This document shows positions 21,622 through 29,235 of a DNA stretch of 64,000 bases, one piece after another. The stretch spans positions 3,827,771 through 3,891,770 of the forward strand of contig NZ_BMXQ01000001.1 of NCBI RefSeq assembly GCF_014651835.1, written 5' to 3'. Position 1 is the stretch's first letter; every line of letters begins with the position of its first letter. The position numbers and the translations under genes were made by a program. Under the pieces are notes generated by a model that worked only from the letters and a program-made list of their open reading frames with translations, was not told the origin of the DNA and did no database searches. This DNA is from Pigmentiphaga litoralis (GTDB lineage: Bacteria > Pseudomonadota > Gammaproteobacteria > Burkholderiales > Burkholderiaceae_B).

Positions 21622-21648
21622 GGGGTTTTGGACAGGCAGGAGAACGCG

Positions 21649-22362
21649 ATGAGAGCATCGATCGATTGCGCAGTGCTGATGGTGCCGGCGCACAAACACT
21701 GGGTGGATCCCTTGCTGGCGCCCGACGTCCTGCCAAACGGGCGGTTCAAGCTGCATCCGTTGGGGCTGGACGGCACGGCATGGCCATCGGGTCGGGTCCG
21801 CGACACCGGTTGGTCGGCCGACGTATTGCGCAAGGCCGCGCTGCAACTCAAACGATACGACGTCTGCCTGCTGCCCATCGCGCTCGATACGCTGGCATGG
21901 ACCCGGCTCGCGCTGGCCAATGCACGCGAAGTGATCGACACGCCCCTGGTCGGGATCTCGCGCGATCTGAAGGCCGCCGGCTTGCAGGACCTGCTGGCGC
22001 TGGGCATGGCCGACTTCCTGCGGCATCCGGTGTGCACCGAAGAACTGAAGATCCGGTTGGCCCAGCGCGTGGCCGCCAGTCCGGCCGTGTCGGTGCTGAA
22101 CGATTCTGCGGTCGACCGGGCGCGCATGTCGGCGGCCAGGATAGACCAGATGGTGCAGACCTTCTTGTCCCCTGCCGCGGGCGAGCCGTTTCGGGCCGCC
22201 AAGGCGCGCATCGTGACCGAGTTCGAACGGCAGTACGTCAACGAACTGCTGTTGCTGCATCAGGGCAATATCTCGCAGGCAGCCAAGGCAGCGAACAAGA
22301 ACCGGCGCGCCTTCTGGGAGCTGATGCGCAAGCACGAGATTGGCGCGGATCTGTTCCGGTAG
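21649..22362 (+). CDS. Fis-type (HTH_8) DNA-binding protein of unknown role
   Basis: A 237-residue protein whose last ~40 residues form a Fis-like helix-turn-helix (NISQAAKAANKNRRAFWELM). This is the DNA-binding module found at the end of sigma54 activators and NtrC-type response regulators. The N-terminal ~130 residues look like an alpha/beta receiver-like domain (VLMVPAHKHWVDPLL onward), but the phospho-acceptor aspartate pattern is not obvious. There is no AAA+ sigma54-interaction domain, so it cannot itself remodel sigma54 polymerase. ATG at 21649 is preceded by AGGAG at seven bases; an in-frame TTG lies seven codons upstream. It is transcribed divergently from gntR and converges with a LysR gene. 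Confidence 0.75.
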   Translation: MRASIDCAVLMVPAHKHWVDPLLAPDVLPNGRFKLHPLGLDGTAWPSGRVRDTGWSADVLRKAALQLKRYDVCLLPIALDTLAWTRLALANAREVIDTPLVGISRDLKAAGLQDLLALGMADFLRHPVCTEELKIRLAQRVAASPAVSVLNDSAVDRARMSAARIDQMVQTFLSPAAGEPFRAAKARIVTEFERQYVNELLLLHQGNISQAAKAANKNRRAFWELMRKHEIGADLFR

Positions 22363-22378
22363 ACGGGTGCGTGTTCTG

Positions 22379-23278
22379 TCAGCTGCGCGATGAGCCGAAC
22401 ACCGACGCCAGGAAGTCGACGAAGGCCTTGACGTGCGGGGGCGTGGGCCGCTGTGCGGTGAACAGCGCGGCGATGGGCGGGCCCGGGCGGCGCCAGTCGG
22501 GCAGCACCTGTACCAGGCGCTTTTCAGCCAGGGGCTGGGCCAGCAGAAAGTCCAGGTCTTCATACACCCCCAGGCCGGCCAACGCGCAGGTCAGGCCCGC
22601 GCGGGCATTGTCGACGGTCAGGTCGCCCTTGGCTGCGAAGGTGACGGTCTGTTTGCCCTTGACCAGCTGCCAGTCGAAGGGGCGGCCGGATTCGGCATCC
22701 CAGAAGTCGATCAGGCGGTGCCGCCGCAGCTCGTTCGGGTGACGGGGCGCATCGACCATTGCCAGATAGGACGGGCTGGCAGCCATGATGTAGTTGCCCC
22801 GGCCCAGCAGCTTGAAGCGCAGCGGCGAATCGCGCAGCAGGCCAACGCGCAGCCCGATGTCGGCGCCCGACACACTGGGGTCGACCGCGCCTTCGTTGAG
22901 CGAGATGCGCAGCGAGACGTCGGGGTAGGCGCGCACGAACTCGGGCAGGCGCGGCAGGACACGGGCGTTGGCCACCGATTCCGACATCTCGACGTGCAGA
23001 TGGCCTTCGGTGCGGCCGCTGCGGGTCTGGATTTCGGCGTCGAGTGTCGCGAGTCCCTGCAGCAGCAGGCCGGCGCGCTCGGCGTAGCGTTCGCCTTCGC
23101 GGGTGAGCGAGACGCGGCGCGTGGTCCGGTTCAGCAGGCGCACGCCCAGGTGCTGTTCCAGTTCCTGCACATGGCCGGTGACTGCCGAACGTGACACGCC
23201 CATCTTGCGGGCGGCGCCCGTGAAGCTGCCTGCGTCGGCGACCGCAAGGAAGGCACGGATGGGAGTCAGTTTATCCAT
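22379..23278 (-). CDS. LysR-family transcriptional regulator
   Basis: A 299-residue LysR-type regulator. The wHTH covers residues 1-60 (MDKLTPIRAFLAVADAGSF, then AARKMGVSRSAVTGHV), and an effector-binding domain with the usual two lobes follows. It is of the CrgA/DmlR-like group by its RTTRRVSLTREGERY segment. It is divergent from a small ORF and the mdtJI exporter genes. A T-N11-A operator overlaps its own start codon, which predicts autoregulation and possible control of the divergent unit. Confidence 0.94.
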   Translation of the reverse strand: MDKLTPIRAFLAVADAGSFTGAARKMGVSRSAVTGHVQELEQHLGVRLLNRTTRRVSLTREGERYAERAGLLLQGLATLDAEIQTRSGRTEGHLHVEMSESVANARVLPRLPEFVRAYPDVSLRISLNEGAVDPSVSGADIGLRVGLLRDSPLRFKLLGRGNYIMAASPSYLAMVDAPRHPNELRRHRLIDFWDAESGRPFDWQLVKGKQTVTFAAKGDLTVDNARAGLTCALAGLGVYEDLDFLLAQPLAEKRLVQVLPDWRRPGPPIAALFTAQRPTPPHVKAFVDFLASVFGSSRS

Positions 23279-23300
23279 TGTTCAAATTTATCAAACAATG
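23276..23300. promoter_or_regulatory. LysR operator, T-N11-A inverted repeat
   Basis: CATTGTT (23276-23282) and AACAATG (23294-23300) are perfect inverted 7-base arms separated by exactly 11 bases, the classical LysR-box geometry. The left arm contains the LysR start codon. A -10-like TATACT (23329-23334) faces the divergent small ORF, but its -35 is poor, as expected for an activator-dependent promoter. Confidence 0.65.
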
Positions 23301-23375
23301 CCGTCGCCGCATGCAAGCAATGGCTACGTATACTTCTTGTATCGATTACTGCGTCCTCATTTAAGGAGCGACCCC

Positions 23376-23564
23376 ATGTTCAGCCCGCTGAGTTGCGGCG
23401 CGAGCGCAAGGCGCCCTGCCAAGACAGTACCGGCTTACGCCGGATCTTCGCTGACGACTTCCGTCGTCGGGTTGGCTGGTGCCGACGCCCGCAATGGCCG
23501 TCCTGCCCGTATCCGCCAGGCCCTGCATTTCCTGCCGTCTTTGCTGCCGTCTCCCGAGCGTTAG
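23376..23564 (+). CDS. Small ORF (62 aa), hypothetical, strong ribosome binding site
   Basis: The ATG at 23376 is preceded by AAGGAG at 23363-23368 with a seven-base spacer, among the best ribosome binding sites in the window. The 62-residue product starts MFSPLSCGASARRPAKT, is Ala/Arg/Ser-rich and has no signal peptide, membrane segment or known domain. It is the first ORF on the plus strand after the divergent LysR operator. It may be a real small protein or a leader ORF for the downstream exporter. No function can be assigned. Confidence 0.5.
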   Translation: MFSPLSCGASARRPAKTVPAYAGSSLTTSVVGLAGADARNGRPARIRQALHFLPSLLPSPER

Positions 23565-23718
23565 TGCCTTGCGTCGGAGGGTAGCCGCCTGCATGCAGGT
23601 GGGCCCGCTTCGATGTCGCACGCCCTGGTTCCGTACGACGACTCCTGTTCGAAGAACCACGTCCCGCATGCCTGTGCGTTGCTTCGTTGCGCCTGTGCGT
23701 GTTCTTGGGAGACTCATC

Positions 23719-23865
23719 ATGACCACCGTCAACACCTCCGCGATGCCGTCGGTATCCGCACCCGTTGCCGCCTTCAAGCCGACCCTGCGCCAGTGTCTCT
23801 GCGCCGCAGCGATCGTCTTGTTGCCGTACGCCGCCATGGCTGCAATATTGTTGCTGAACGGGTAA
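23719..23865 (+). CDS. Small membrane protein or leader peptide upstream of mdtJI
   Basis: ATG at 23719 is preceded by GGGAG at eight bases. The 48-residue product MTTVNTSAMPSVSAPVAAFK continues into a hydrophobic C-terminal segment (about residues 24-47, CLCAAAIVLLPYAAMAAILL), which looks like a single transmembrane helix. It lies 161 bases before mdtJ. In E. coli a small leader ORF (mdtU) precedes mdtJI and takes part in spermidine-dependent expression. A similar role is possible here, but no sequence similarity is claimed. Confidence 0.5.
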   Translation: MTTVNTSAMPSVSAPVAAFKPTLRQCLCAAAIVLLPYAAMAAILLLNG

Positions 23866-23943
23866 CAATCCGTCAAAACGCAAAAGCCGGACACACCGTC
23901 TGGCGCCATCGCCTGCATGCGTTTATCGCGCGCCGGCGTTCAT

Positions 23944-23962
23944 GCCGCGCGTCTTGCGCGGC
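23944..23962 (+). other. Hairpin in mdtJI leader
   Basis: GCCGCGC (23944-23950), loop GTCTT, GCGCGGC (23956-23962) form a perfect 7-pair stem between the 48-codon ORF and mdtJ. There is no U-tract, so it is not an intrinsic terminator. It may be a structural part of the leader. Confidence 0.4.
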
Positions 23963-24026
23963 TGCAGTTCCCTCGCCGGGCCTACGGGTCTGGCCGCACT
24001 GCCCATAATTAGAAAGAGAGTTTGTC

Positions 24027-24449
24027 ATGCGTCATTGGTTTTTTCTTTTCCTCGCCATCGCGGCGGAAGTCACCGGCACCAGCCTCATGAAATGGGGCAG
24101 CACCAGTGGCCACCCCGGCGGCCTGCTTGGCATGTTCGTGCTGCTGGCCCTGTCGTATTACGCGCTGTCGCTGGCGGTCGAACGCGTTCCCATGGGCGTT
24201 GCCTACGCCATCTGGGAAGGGGTTGGCATCGTGTCGATCGCGCTGATCAGCCTGCTGCTGTTCAACGAAAGCCTGAGCGCCGGCAAGGCGCTCGGCATTG
24301 CCGCGGTGCTGGGCGGCATCGTGCTGCTCAAGCGCGGTATTGCCAGCGAACGTGCGGTGGCCAAGGAACGCGTCGATCAGCCCGGGCCGCAGGTCCGGCC
24401 AGGCCCGCTCGCCGTGCTGCCTTTGGCCTGGAGCCCCAGCCATGCTTGA
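24027..24449 (+). CDS. mdtJ: SMR-family polyamine exporter subunit MdtJ
   Basis: A 140-residue small multidrug resistance protein of the paired MdtJI type. It has four predicted transmembrane helices; the membrane-embedded glutamate is Glu14 (AIAAEVTGTSLMKW), and the VAYAIWEGVGIV loop resembles E. coli MdtJ closely. MdtJ and MdtI form a heterodimeric spermidine exporter in E. coli. The C-terminal ~20 residues (Pro/Arg-rich) extend past the usual ~120 and may simply reflect overlap with mdtI. Its stop overlaps the mdtI start by eight bases. Confidence 0.88.
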   Translation: MRHWFFLFLAIAAEVTGTSLMKWGSTSGHPGGLLGMFVLLALSYYALSLAVERVPMGVAYAIWEGVGIVSIALISLLLFNESLSAGKALGIAAVLGGIVLLKRGIASERAVAKERVDQPGPQVRPGPLAVLPLAWSPSHA

Positions 24450-24774
24450 CACCTACACCTGGTTCCACGGCGCCATGCTGCTGTGCGCCGTGGTGTTCGA
24501 GGTCACGGCCAACATCTTCCTGAAGCTGTCCGAAGGCTTCAAGCGGCGTGGCTACGGTGTGCTGTCGATCGCGCTGGTGCTGGCGGCCTTCAGCTGCCTG
24601 TATCTGTCGCTGGACGGTATTTCGCTTACGCTGGCCTACGCCACGTGGGGCGGCCTGGGCATTCTGGCCACTGCTCTGGTGGGCTGGTGGATGTTCGGCC
24701 AGCGTATCCAGCTGGCAGGTTGGGCAGGCATCGGGTTGCTGGTGGGCGGCCTGCTGATGATGAAGTTTGCCTGA
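24442..24774 (+). CDS. mdtI: SMR-family polyamine exporter subunit MdtI
   Basis: A 110-residue partner of MdtJ with four transmembrane helices. The conserved glutamate is Glu20 ([17 protein letters not shown]), and [20 protein letters not shown] matches the MdtI pattern. The gene order mdtJ-mdtI is that of enterobacteria, and the eight-base overlap suggests coupled translation in a 1:1 ratio. Together they would export spermidine-like polyamines driven by proton exchange. Confidence 0.88.
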   Translation: MLDTYTWFHGAMLLCAVVFEVTANIFLKLSEGFKRRGYGVLSIALVLAAFSCLYLSLDGISLTLAYATWGGLGILATALVGWWMFGQRIQLAGWAGIGLLVGGLLMMKFA

Positions 24775-24883
24775 GCGCAGCTGGTCAAGACGTAACGGTA
24801 TGACGGCTTTGTCCTCCCCCGATGCAGGCGGGCGCCTGCGCAAGGGTAAAATCCCCGTCTTTCCCCAAGCCGAGGGCTCTTCC

Positions 24884-25951
24884 GTGTCCGCCCCTACACT
24901 CCAGAACGATGTTTTCCTGCGGGCCCTCGCACGCCAACCGACCGAGTACACGCCCGTCTGGCTGATGCGCCAGGCCGGCCGCTACCTGCCCGAATACAAC
25001 GCCACGCGCGCGCGGGCCGGCTCGTTTCTTGGCCTGGCCAAGAACCCGGACTACGCGACCGAAGTCACGCTGCAGCCGTTGGCGCGCTTTCCGCTGGACG
25101 CCGCCATCCTGTTTTCGGACATCCTGACCATCCCCGACGCCATGGGCCTGGGCCTGAGTTTCGAGACCGGCGAAGGCCCGCGCTTTGCGCGCCCGCTGCG
25201 CACCGAGGCCGATGTGGCGGCGCTGGCCGCGCCTGACATGAACGAACTGCGTTATGTGTTCGACGCGGTCACGCAGATCCGCCGCGAACTGGCGGGCAAG
25301 GTGCCCCTGATCGGGTTCTCGGGCAGCCCGTGGACGCTGGCCTGCTACATGGTGGAAGGCGCGGGGTCCAGCGACTACCGCACCGTCAAGACCATGATGT
25401 ATCAGCGTCCCGACCTCATGCACCGGATCCTTGAGATCAATGCGGAAGCGGTGGCGGTCTACCTGAACGCGCAGATCCAGGCAGGCGCCCAGGTCGTCAT
25501 GATCTTCGACAGCTGGGGTGGCGTGCTGGCCGACGGCCTGTTCCAGGAATTTTCATTGGCCTATACCCGCAAGGCGCTGGCGAGGCTGATTCGCGAAAAC
25601 GATGGCCGGTCGGTGCCGTCCGTGGTGTTCACCAAGGGCGGCGGCTTGTGGATCGACGACATTGCCGATCTGGGCTGTGATGCGATCGGGCTGGATTGGA
25701 CGGTCAACCTCGGCAAGGCGCGCGAGCGGGTGGGCGGTCGTGTGGCGCTGCAGGGCAACCTGGATCCCATGACGCTGTTTGGCGGTGAAGACCGTATCCG
25801 TTCCGAAGTGATCCGCACCCTGGACAGTTTCGGCAACCACCCCGGGCACGTGTTCAACCTGGGGCACGGGATCTCGCAGTTCACGCCGCCCGAAGCGGTG
25901 GTGACGCTGGTCGATGCCGTGCACAGGCACAGCCGGGCCATGCGCGCCTGA
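24884..25951 (+). CDS. hemE: Uroporphyrinogen decarboxylase
   Basis: A 355-residue cytosolic enzyme that converts uroporphyrinogen III to coproporphyrinogen III in haem synthesis. Conserved blocks are [12 protein letters not shown], the catalytic-aspartate segment [29 protein letters not shown], and the C-terminal FNLGHGI. The GTG at 24884 gives the betaproteobacterial N-terminus [15 protein letters not shown] and has GAGGG upstream; an ATG at 24800 in frame would add 28 residues and is less likely. The hemE-priA neighbourhood downstream of atp is typical of Burkholderiales. Confidence 0.97.
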   Translation: MSAPTLQNDVFLRALARQPTEYTPVWLMRQAGRYLPEYNATRARAGSFLGLAKNPDYATEVTLQPLARFPLDAAILFSDILTIPDAMGLGLSFETGEGPRFARPLRTEADVAALAAPDMNELRYVFDAVTQIRRELAGKVPLIGFSGSPWTLACYMVEGAGSSDYRTVKTMMYQRPDLMHRILEINAEAVAVYLNAQIQAGAQVVMIFDSWGGVLADGLFQEFSLAYTRKALARLIRENDGRSVPSVVFTKGGGLWIDDIADLGCDAIGLDWTVNLGKARERVGGRVALQGNLDPMTLFGGEDRIRSEVIRTLDSFGNHPGHVFNLGHGISQFTPPEAVVTLVDAVHRHSRAMRA

Positions 25952-26157
25952 TCCCGCGCAACCGGGGTGCAGCGGGTTGCCGCAGGGTTTGCAGGGTTGC
26001 TGGGCTAACGGGTTAACGGGTTAACGAGCTGACCCGCGCTGCTATCGGGTAGCGACCATGCCGGCGTGTCCCAAGGCGGCCTACACCTCGGGGGATGGCA
26101 CGGATTTGCAGTTCGGTCTGCCCCGTGGTATGGCCGGCGGGATATGCGGGCGGTGAC

Positions 26158-26166
26158 TTATTCACA
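26158..26166 (+). promoter_or_regulatory. DnaA-box match TTATTCACA
   Basis: This nonamer fits the relaxed DnaA consensus TTWTNCACA. It stands at the edge of the AT-rich part of the hemE-priA gap. Confidence 0.4.
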
Positions 26167-26320
26167 TTGTTGACGTCTTTCATGCACGCTTACAAATATG
26201 TGCGAAGCCTATTAATTTCAAGCCTAAGTTGTTGATCGATAAGGGAAATTAAAAAAGTTTTCCAGACTGGCCGGAGGATGTGCTAAGCCTTCCGGACGCT
26301 AGCCCGAGAGTTGCACCGGT

Positions 26321-26359
26321 GTTGTCCCCAAAGTTGTCCACAGGCGGATTGGGGACAAC
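26321..26359. promoter_or_regulatory. 11-base inverted repeat enclosing a DnaA-like box
   Basis: GTTGTCCCCAA (26321-26331) and TTGGGGACAAC (26349-26359) are perfect reverse complements with 17 bases between them. That spacer holds TTGTCCACA (26334-26342), one base from the strong box TTATCCACA. The repeat lies 125 bases upstream of priA. It could be a DnaA or other replication-linked operator, or a hairpin in the priA leader; no U-tract follows. Confidence 0.5.
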
Positions 26360-26483
26360 AAAATGTGCCGTTCACGCAGTGGTTTAGGGGGCACTCCGAG
26401 GTTTTACTTTAAGTGTGATGCCGGTTTCGGGGCCAGGCCAAGCTTGAACCCCCTACGGCCTTTTTTTCCCATCCTCCTGATGC

Positions 26484-29150
26484 ATGAGTGACTGCCCGTC
26501 GATTGCTCTATGCCGACTCGCAATGACCCAAACCAGTGCGTTATCGATTTCTGCGGATTCCGAGGCTCAATCCTCAACCGGATGGGTGCGTGTTGCGCTC
26601 GATGTGCCGGTGCCGGGACTGTTCGACTACCGCGTCGCCCAGGCGGTCAAGGTCGGCCAGCGGGTGGTGGTGCCCTTCGGGCGCCGTGACCTGATCGGCG
26701 TGGTGGTGGATCTGCCCGCCACGCCCGCGCTGGACGAATCGAAGCTGCGCGACGTGATCCGGGTGCTGGACGACCTGACGCCCTTGCCGGAAGACTGGCT
26801 GCGGCTGGCGCGCTTTGCCGCTGAGTACTACCAGCGCCCGCTGGGCGAGGTGATGCTGCCGGCGCTGCCGGGGCCGCTGCGCAAACCCTCGTCGTACGAC
26901 GGCGTGCGGTCGGGTGATGGACCGATTGCCCGCCTGGACGAACGCGCCGGACGGGCGGATGCGGCGGCGGCCAAGGCGGCGGCGAAGGAAGCTCGGGCGA
27001 CCGACAAACTGGCGCGGGCGGCCGAGAAGGCGGCCACGGCGGCTGACAAGGCAGCGAAAGCCGCCGCCAAGGCCGGCAGCAAGCCTGCCGTCGTTGATCC
27101 GCAGCAGGAAGGCGCAGGCGATGCAAATGCGCAAGAAGGCGCAGGCGATGCGAATACGCAAGAAGGCCCGGGCGATGCTGGTGCGCAAAAAGGCGCAGGC
27201 GACGCTATTGCGCAAGCGAGCGAGCGCGATGCCGACGCGCAAGACAGCGCAGGCAACCCCGACGTGGCCGACGACAGGATTGTCGACCTGTCTGACGCCG
27301 CGGTCGCCGAGGTGCCGGCGCGCACGGCAGACCTTGCGACGTCGTCGGCATCCGTCCCTTTGACCGAAGCTGTGGACAACCCTGTGGATGCGCCTGTGGA
27401 CAGGACCGCCCCCGCAGCCTCCGCAGCCTGCGATCCTCCGCTCGATCCCGCCGGCAGCCCCGTTGCTATCACGCGCCCCGTGCTGGGCCGGGCACAGCAG
27501 GAAGCTGTCGACTCCCTGGCCACGCTGGAAGGTTTCAAGCCCGTCCTGCTGCATGGCGTGACCGGCAGCGGCAAGACCGAGGTCTACCTGCATGCGGCCG
27601 AACGGGTGCTGGCGGCGGGCCGCCAGGTGCTGCTGCTGGTGCCGGAGATCAACCTGACGCCGCAGCTCGAAGGCGTGCTGCGCCGCCGGCTGGAAGCGAC
27701 GGCGGGCAAGGACGGCGTGGCGGTGCTGCACAGCGGCCTGGCCGATGGCGAGCGGCTGTCGGCCTGGCTGCGGATCGTGCGTGGGCAGGCGCGGGTGCTG
27801 GTGGGCACGCGCCTGGCGCTGTTCACGCCGATCCCGAACCTGGGGCTGATCGTGGTGGACGAAGAACACGACCCGTCCTACAAGCAGCAGGAAGGTTTGC
27901 GCTATTCAGCGCGGGACCTGGCGATCTGGCGGGCGCGCGACCTGGGTATTCCGGTGGTGCTGGGGTCGGCCACGCCGTCGCTGGAAACCTGGCAGCACGC
28001 CGAAAGCGGCCGCTACCTGAAACTGTCCTTGCCCGACCGCGCGCAGGCCGCCGCGCCTCCCAAGATCCGGCTGATCGACACGCGGCAGATCAAGCTGAAG
28101 GAAGGGCTGTCGCCGCACGTGCTGACCGCCGTGGGCGAGCGACTGGCGCGGGGCGAGCAATCGCTGATCTTCCTGAACCGCCGGGGTTATGCGCCGGTGC
28201 TGCATTGCGAGGCCTGCGGCTGGGTCAGCGGGTGCAAGCGGTGTTCGGCCTATATGGTGCTGCATCGGTCGGCATCGCAACGGGGTAGCCACGCGCGGCA
28301 TGAACTGCGGTGCCACCACTGCGGCTGGCAGGAACGCGTGCCGCCGGCCTGCCCGGATTGCGGCAACCAGGACTTGCAACCCATGGGCCGCGGCACGCAG
28401 CGGCTGGAGGAACACCTGGCCGAATTGTTCCCAACCGCGCGGATCGCCCGGATCGACGCCGACAGCACGCGACGCAAAGGCAGTGCGCACGCGCTGTTTT
28501 CGCAGATGCATGCCGGAGAGATCGATATCCTGGTCGGCACGCAGATGGTAGCCAAGGGGCATGACTTCCAGAACCTGGGGTTCGTGGGCGTGCTCAATTC
28601 GGACGCGATGCTGTTCTCGCACGATTTCCGGGCGCCTGAAAGGCTGTTTTCGCAGCTGATGCAGGTGGCCGGGCGCGCGGGGCGCAGTGGCGTCGCCAGC
28701 GAGGTGTTCGTGCAGACCGGATATCCGGAACAGCCGCTGTATCAGTCGCTCATCAAGCACGATTACGACGGCTTTGCGCGGTACGCGCTGGACGAGCGCA
28801 AGGCGGCCGGCCTGCCGCCATTCGCCTTCCAGGCCCTGCTGACGGCCGAAGCGCCCGAGCTGGCGCAGGCCGTGGGCTTTCTGGGGCAGGCCCGCGCCGA
28901 GTCCGAAGACGGCATGCTGGACGGCGCCGACGAAGCGACCCGCGCGGCCCTGGCCCGGATTACGCTTTATGATCCAGTGCCCCTGCGTGTGGTGCGGGTG
29001 GCCAATGTCGAGCGGGCGCAGCTGCTGATCGAAAGCGATCACCGGCCGGCGCTGCAGCACTTCCTGCACGTGTGGGGCGCGCGCCTGCCGGCCCTGGCGT
29101 CAGCGGCCCGGGTGCGGTGGCATCTGGAAGTCGACCCGCTGGAAATCTGA
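26484..29150 (+). CDS. priA: Primosomal protein N' (replication-restart helicase PriA)
   Basis: An 888-residue superfamily-2 DNA helicase that reloads the replisome at stalled forks. The N-terminal 3'-DNA-end-binding domain is seen at about 34-135 (VRVALDVPVPGLFDYR). The helicase core begins near residue 330 with Walker A GVTGSGKTEVY and DEEH. Eight cysteines of the zinc-binding insertion appear as CEACGWVSGCKRC and CHHCGW...CPDCG. Between them is an unusual ~180-residue low-complexity insertion (about 145-328) that is Ala/Lys-rich and then repeats a nine-residue unit. The protein is therefore about 150 residues longer than the ~730 usual in the family. The start ATG at 26484 lacks a good ribosome binding site; ATG at 26523 is an alternative. 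Confidence 0.95.
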   Translation: MSDCPSIALCRLAMTQTSALSISADSEAQSSTGWVRVALDVPVPGLFDYRVAQAVKVGQRVVVPFGRRDLIGVVVDLPATPALDESKLRDVIRVLDDLTPLPEDWLRLARFAAEYYQRPLGEVMLPALPGPLRKPSSYDGVRSGDGPIARLDERAGRADAAAAKAAAKEARATDKLARAAEKAATAADKAAKAAAKAGSKPAVVDPQQEGAGDANAQEGAGDANTQEGPGDAGAQKGAGDAIAQASERDADAQDSAGNPDVADDRIVDLSDAAVAEVPARTADLATSSASVPLTEAVDNPVDAPVDRTAPAASAACDPPLDPAGSPVAITRPVLGRAQQEAVDSLATLEGFKPVLLHGVTGSGKTEVYLHAAERVLAAGRQVLLLVPEINLTPQLEGVLRRRLEATAGKDGVAVLHSGLADGERLSAWLRIVRGQARVLVGTRLALFTPIPNLGLIVVDEEHDPSYKQQEGLRYSARDLAIWRARDLGIPVVLGSATPSLETWQHAESGRYLKLSLPDRAQAAAPPKIRLIDTRQIKLKEGLSPHVLTAVGERLARGEQSLIFLNRRGYAPVLHCEACGWVSGCKRCSAYMVLHRSASQRGSHARHELRCHHCGWQERVPPACPDCGNQDLQPMGRGTQRLEEHLAELFPTARIARIDADSTRRKGSAHALFSQMHAGEIDILVGTQMVAKGHDFQNLGFVGVLNSDAMLFSHDFRAPERLFSQLMQVAGRAGRSGVASEVFVQTGYPEQPLYQSLIKHDYDGFARYALDERKAAGLPPFAFQALLTAEAPELAQAVGFLGQARAESEDGMLDGADEATRAALARITLYDPVPLRVVRVANVERAQLLIESDHRPALQHFLHVWGARLPALASAARVRWHLEVDPLEI
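27108..27242 (+). repeat. Tandem 27-base repeats within priA
   Basis: Four good copies of a 27-base unit (27108-27134, 27135-27161, 27162-27188, 27189-27215) are followed by a degenerate fifth (27216-27242). They encode nine-residue repeats of the form EGAGDAxAQ in the insertion between the DNA-binding and helicase domains of PriA. The reading frame is kept throughout. Confidence 0.9.
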
Positions 29151-29235
29151 CCCCGGCAACGTGATGACCCCAGCACAGTGATGACCCGGCCCCGCGCGAC
29201 GGGGCAAACGCAAGCTTTCCCTCTGGTGTACCCGC

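Larger units (their letters stand above)
21230..21648. other. Divergent intergenic region gntR / HTH gene
   Basis: No gene is supported. The region contains a TTGTC-N6-GACAA inverted repeat near the gntR start (21257-21272) and a sigma70-like promoter facing the plus-strand HTH gene (21593-21621). The rest shows nothing recognisable. Confidence 0.55.
25952..26483. other. hemE-priA intergenic region with DnaA-box-like sites
   Basis: There is no gene in these 532 bases. Features are a repeated GGGTTAAC motif near 26010, an unusually AT-rich stretch (about 26180-26270), a DnaA-box match TTATTCACA (26158-26166), and an 11-base perfect inverted repeat flanking another box-like TTGTCCACA (26321-26359). 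The composition contrasts with the surrounding GC-rich genes. Confidence 0.55.

Noticed and set aside
25952-26483. Chromosomal replication origin between hemE and priA
   Set aside because: DnaA-box-like sites are few, dnaA, dnaN and gidA are not nearby, and GC skew cannot be calculated here; recorded only as a regulatory-site finding.
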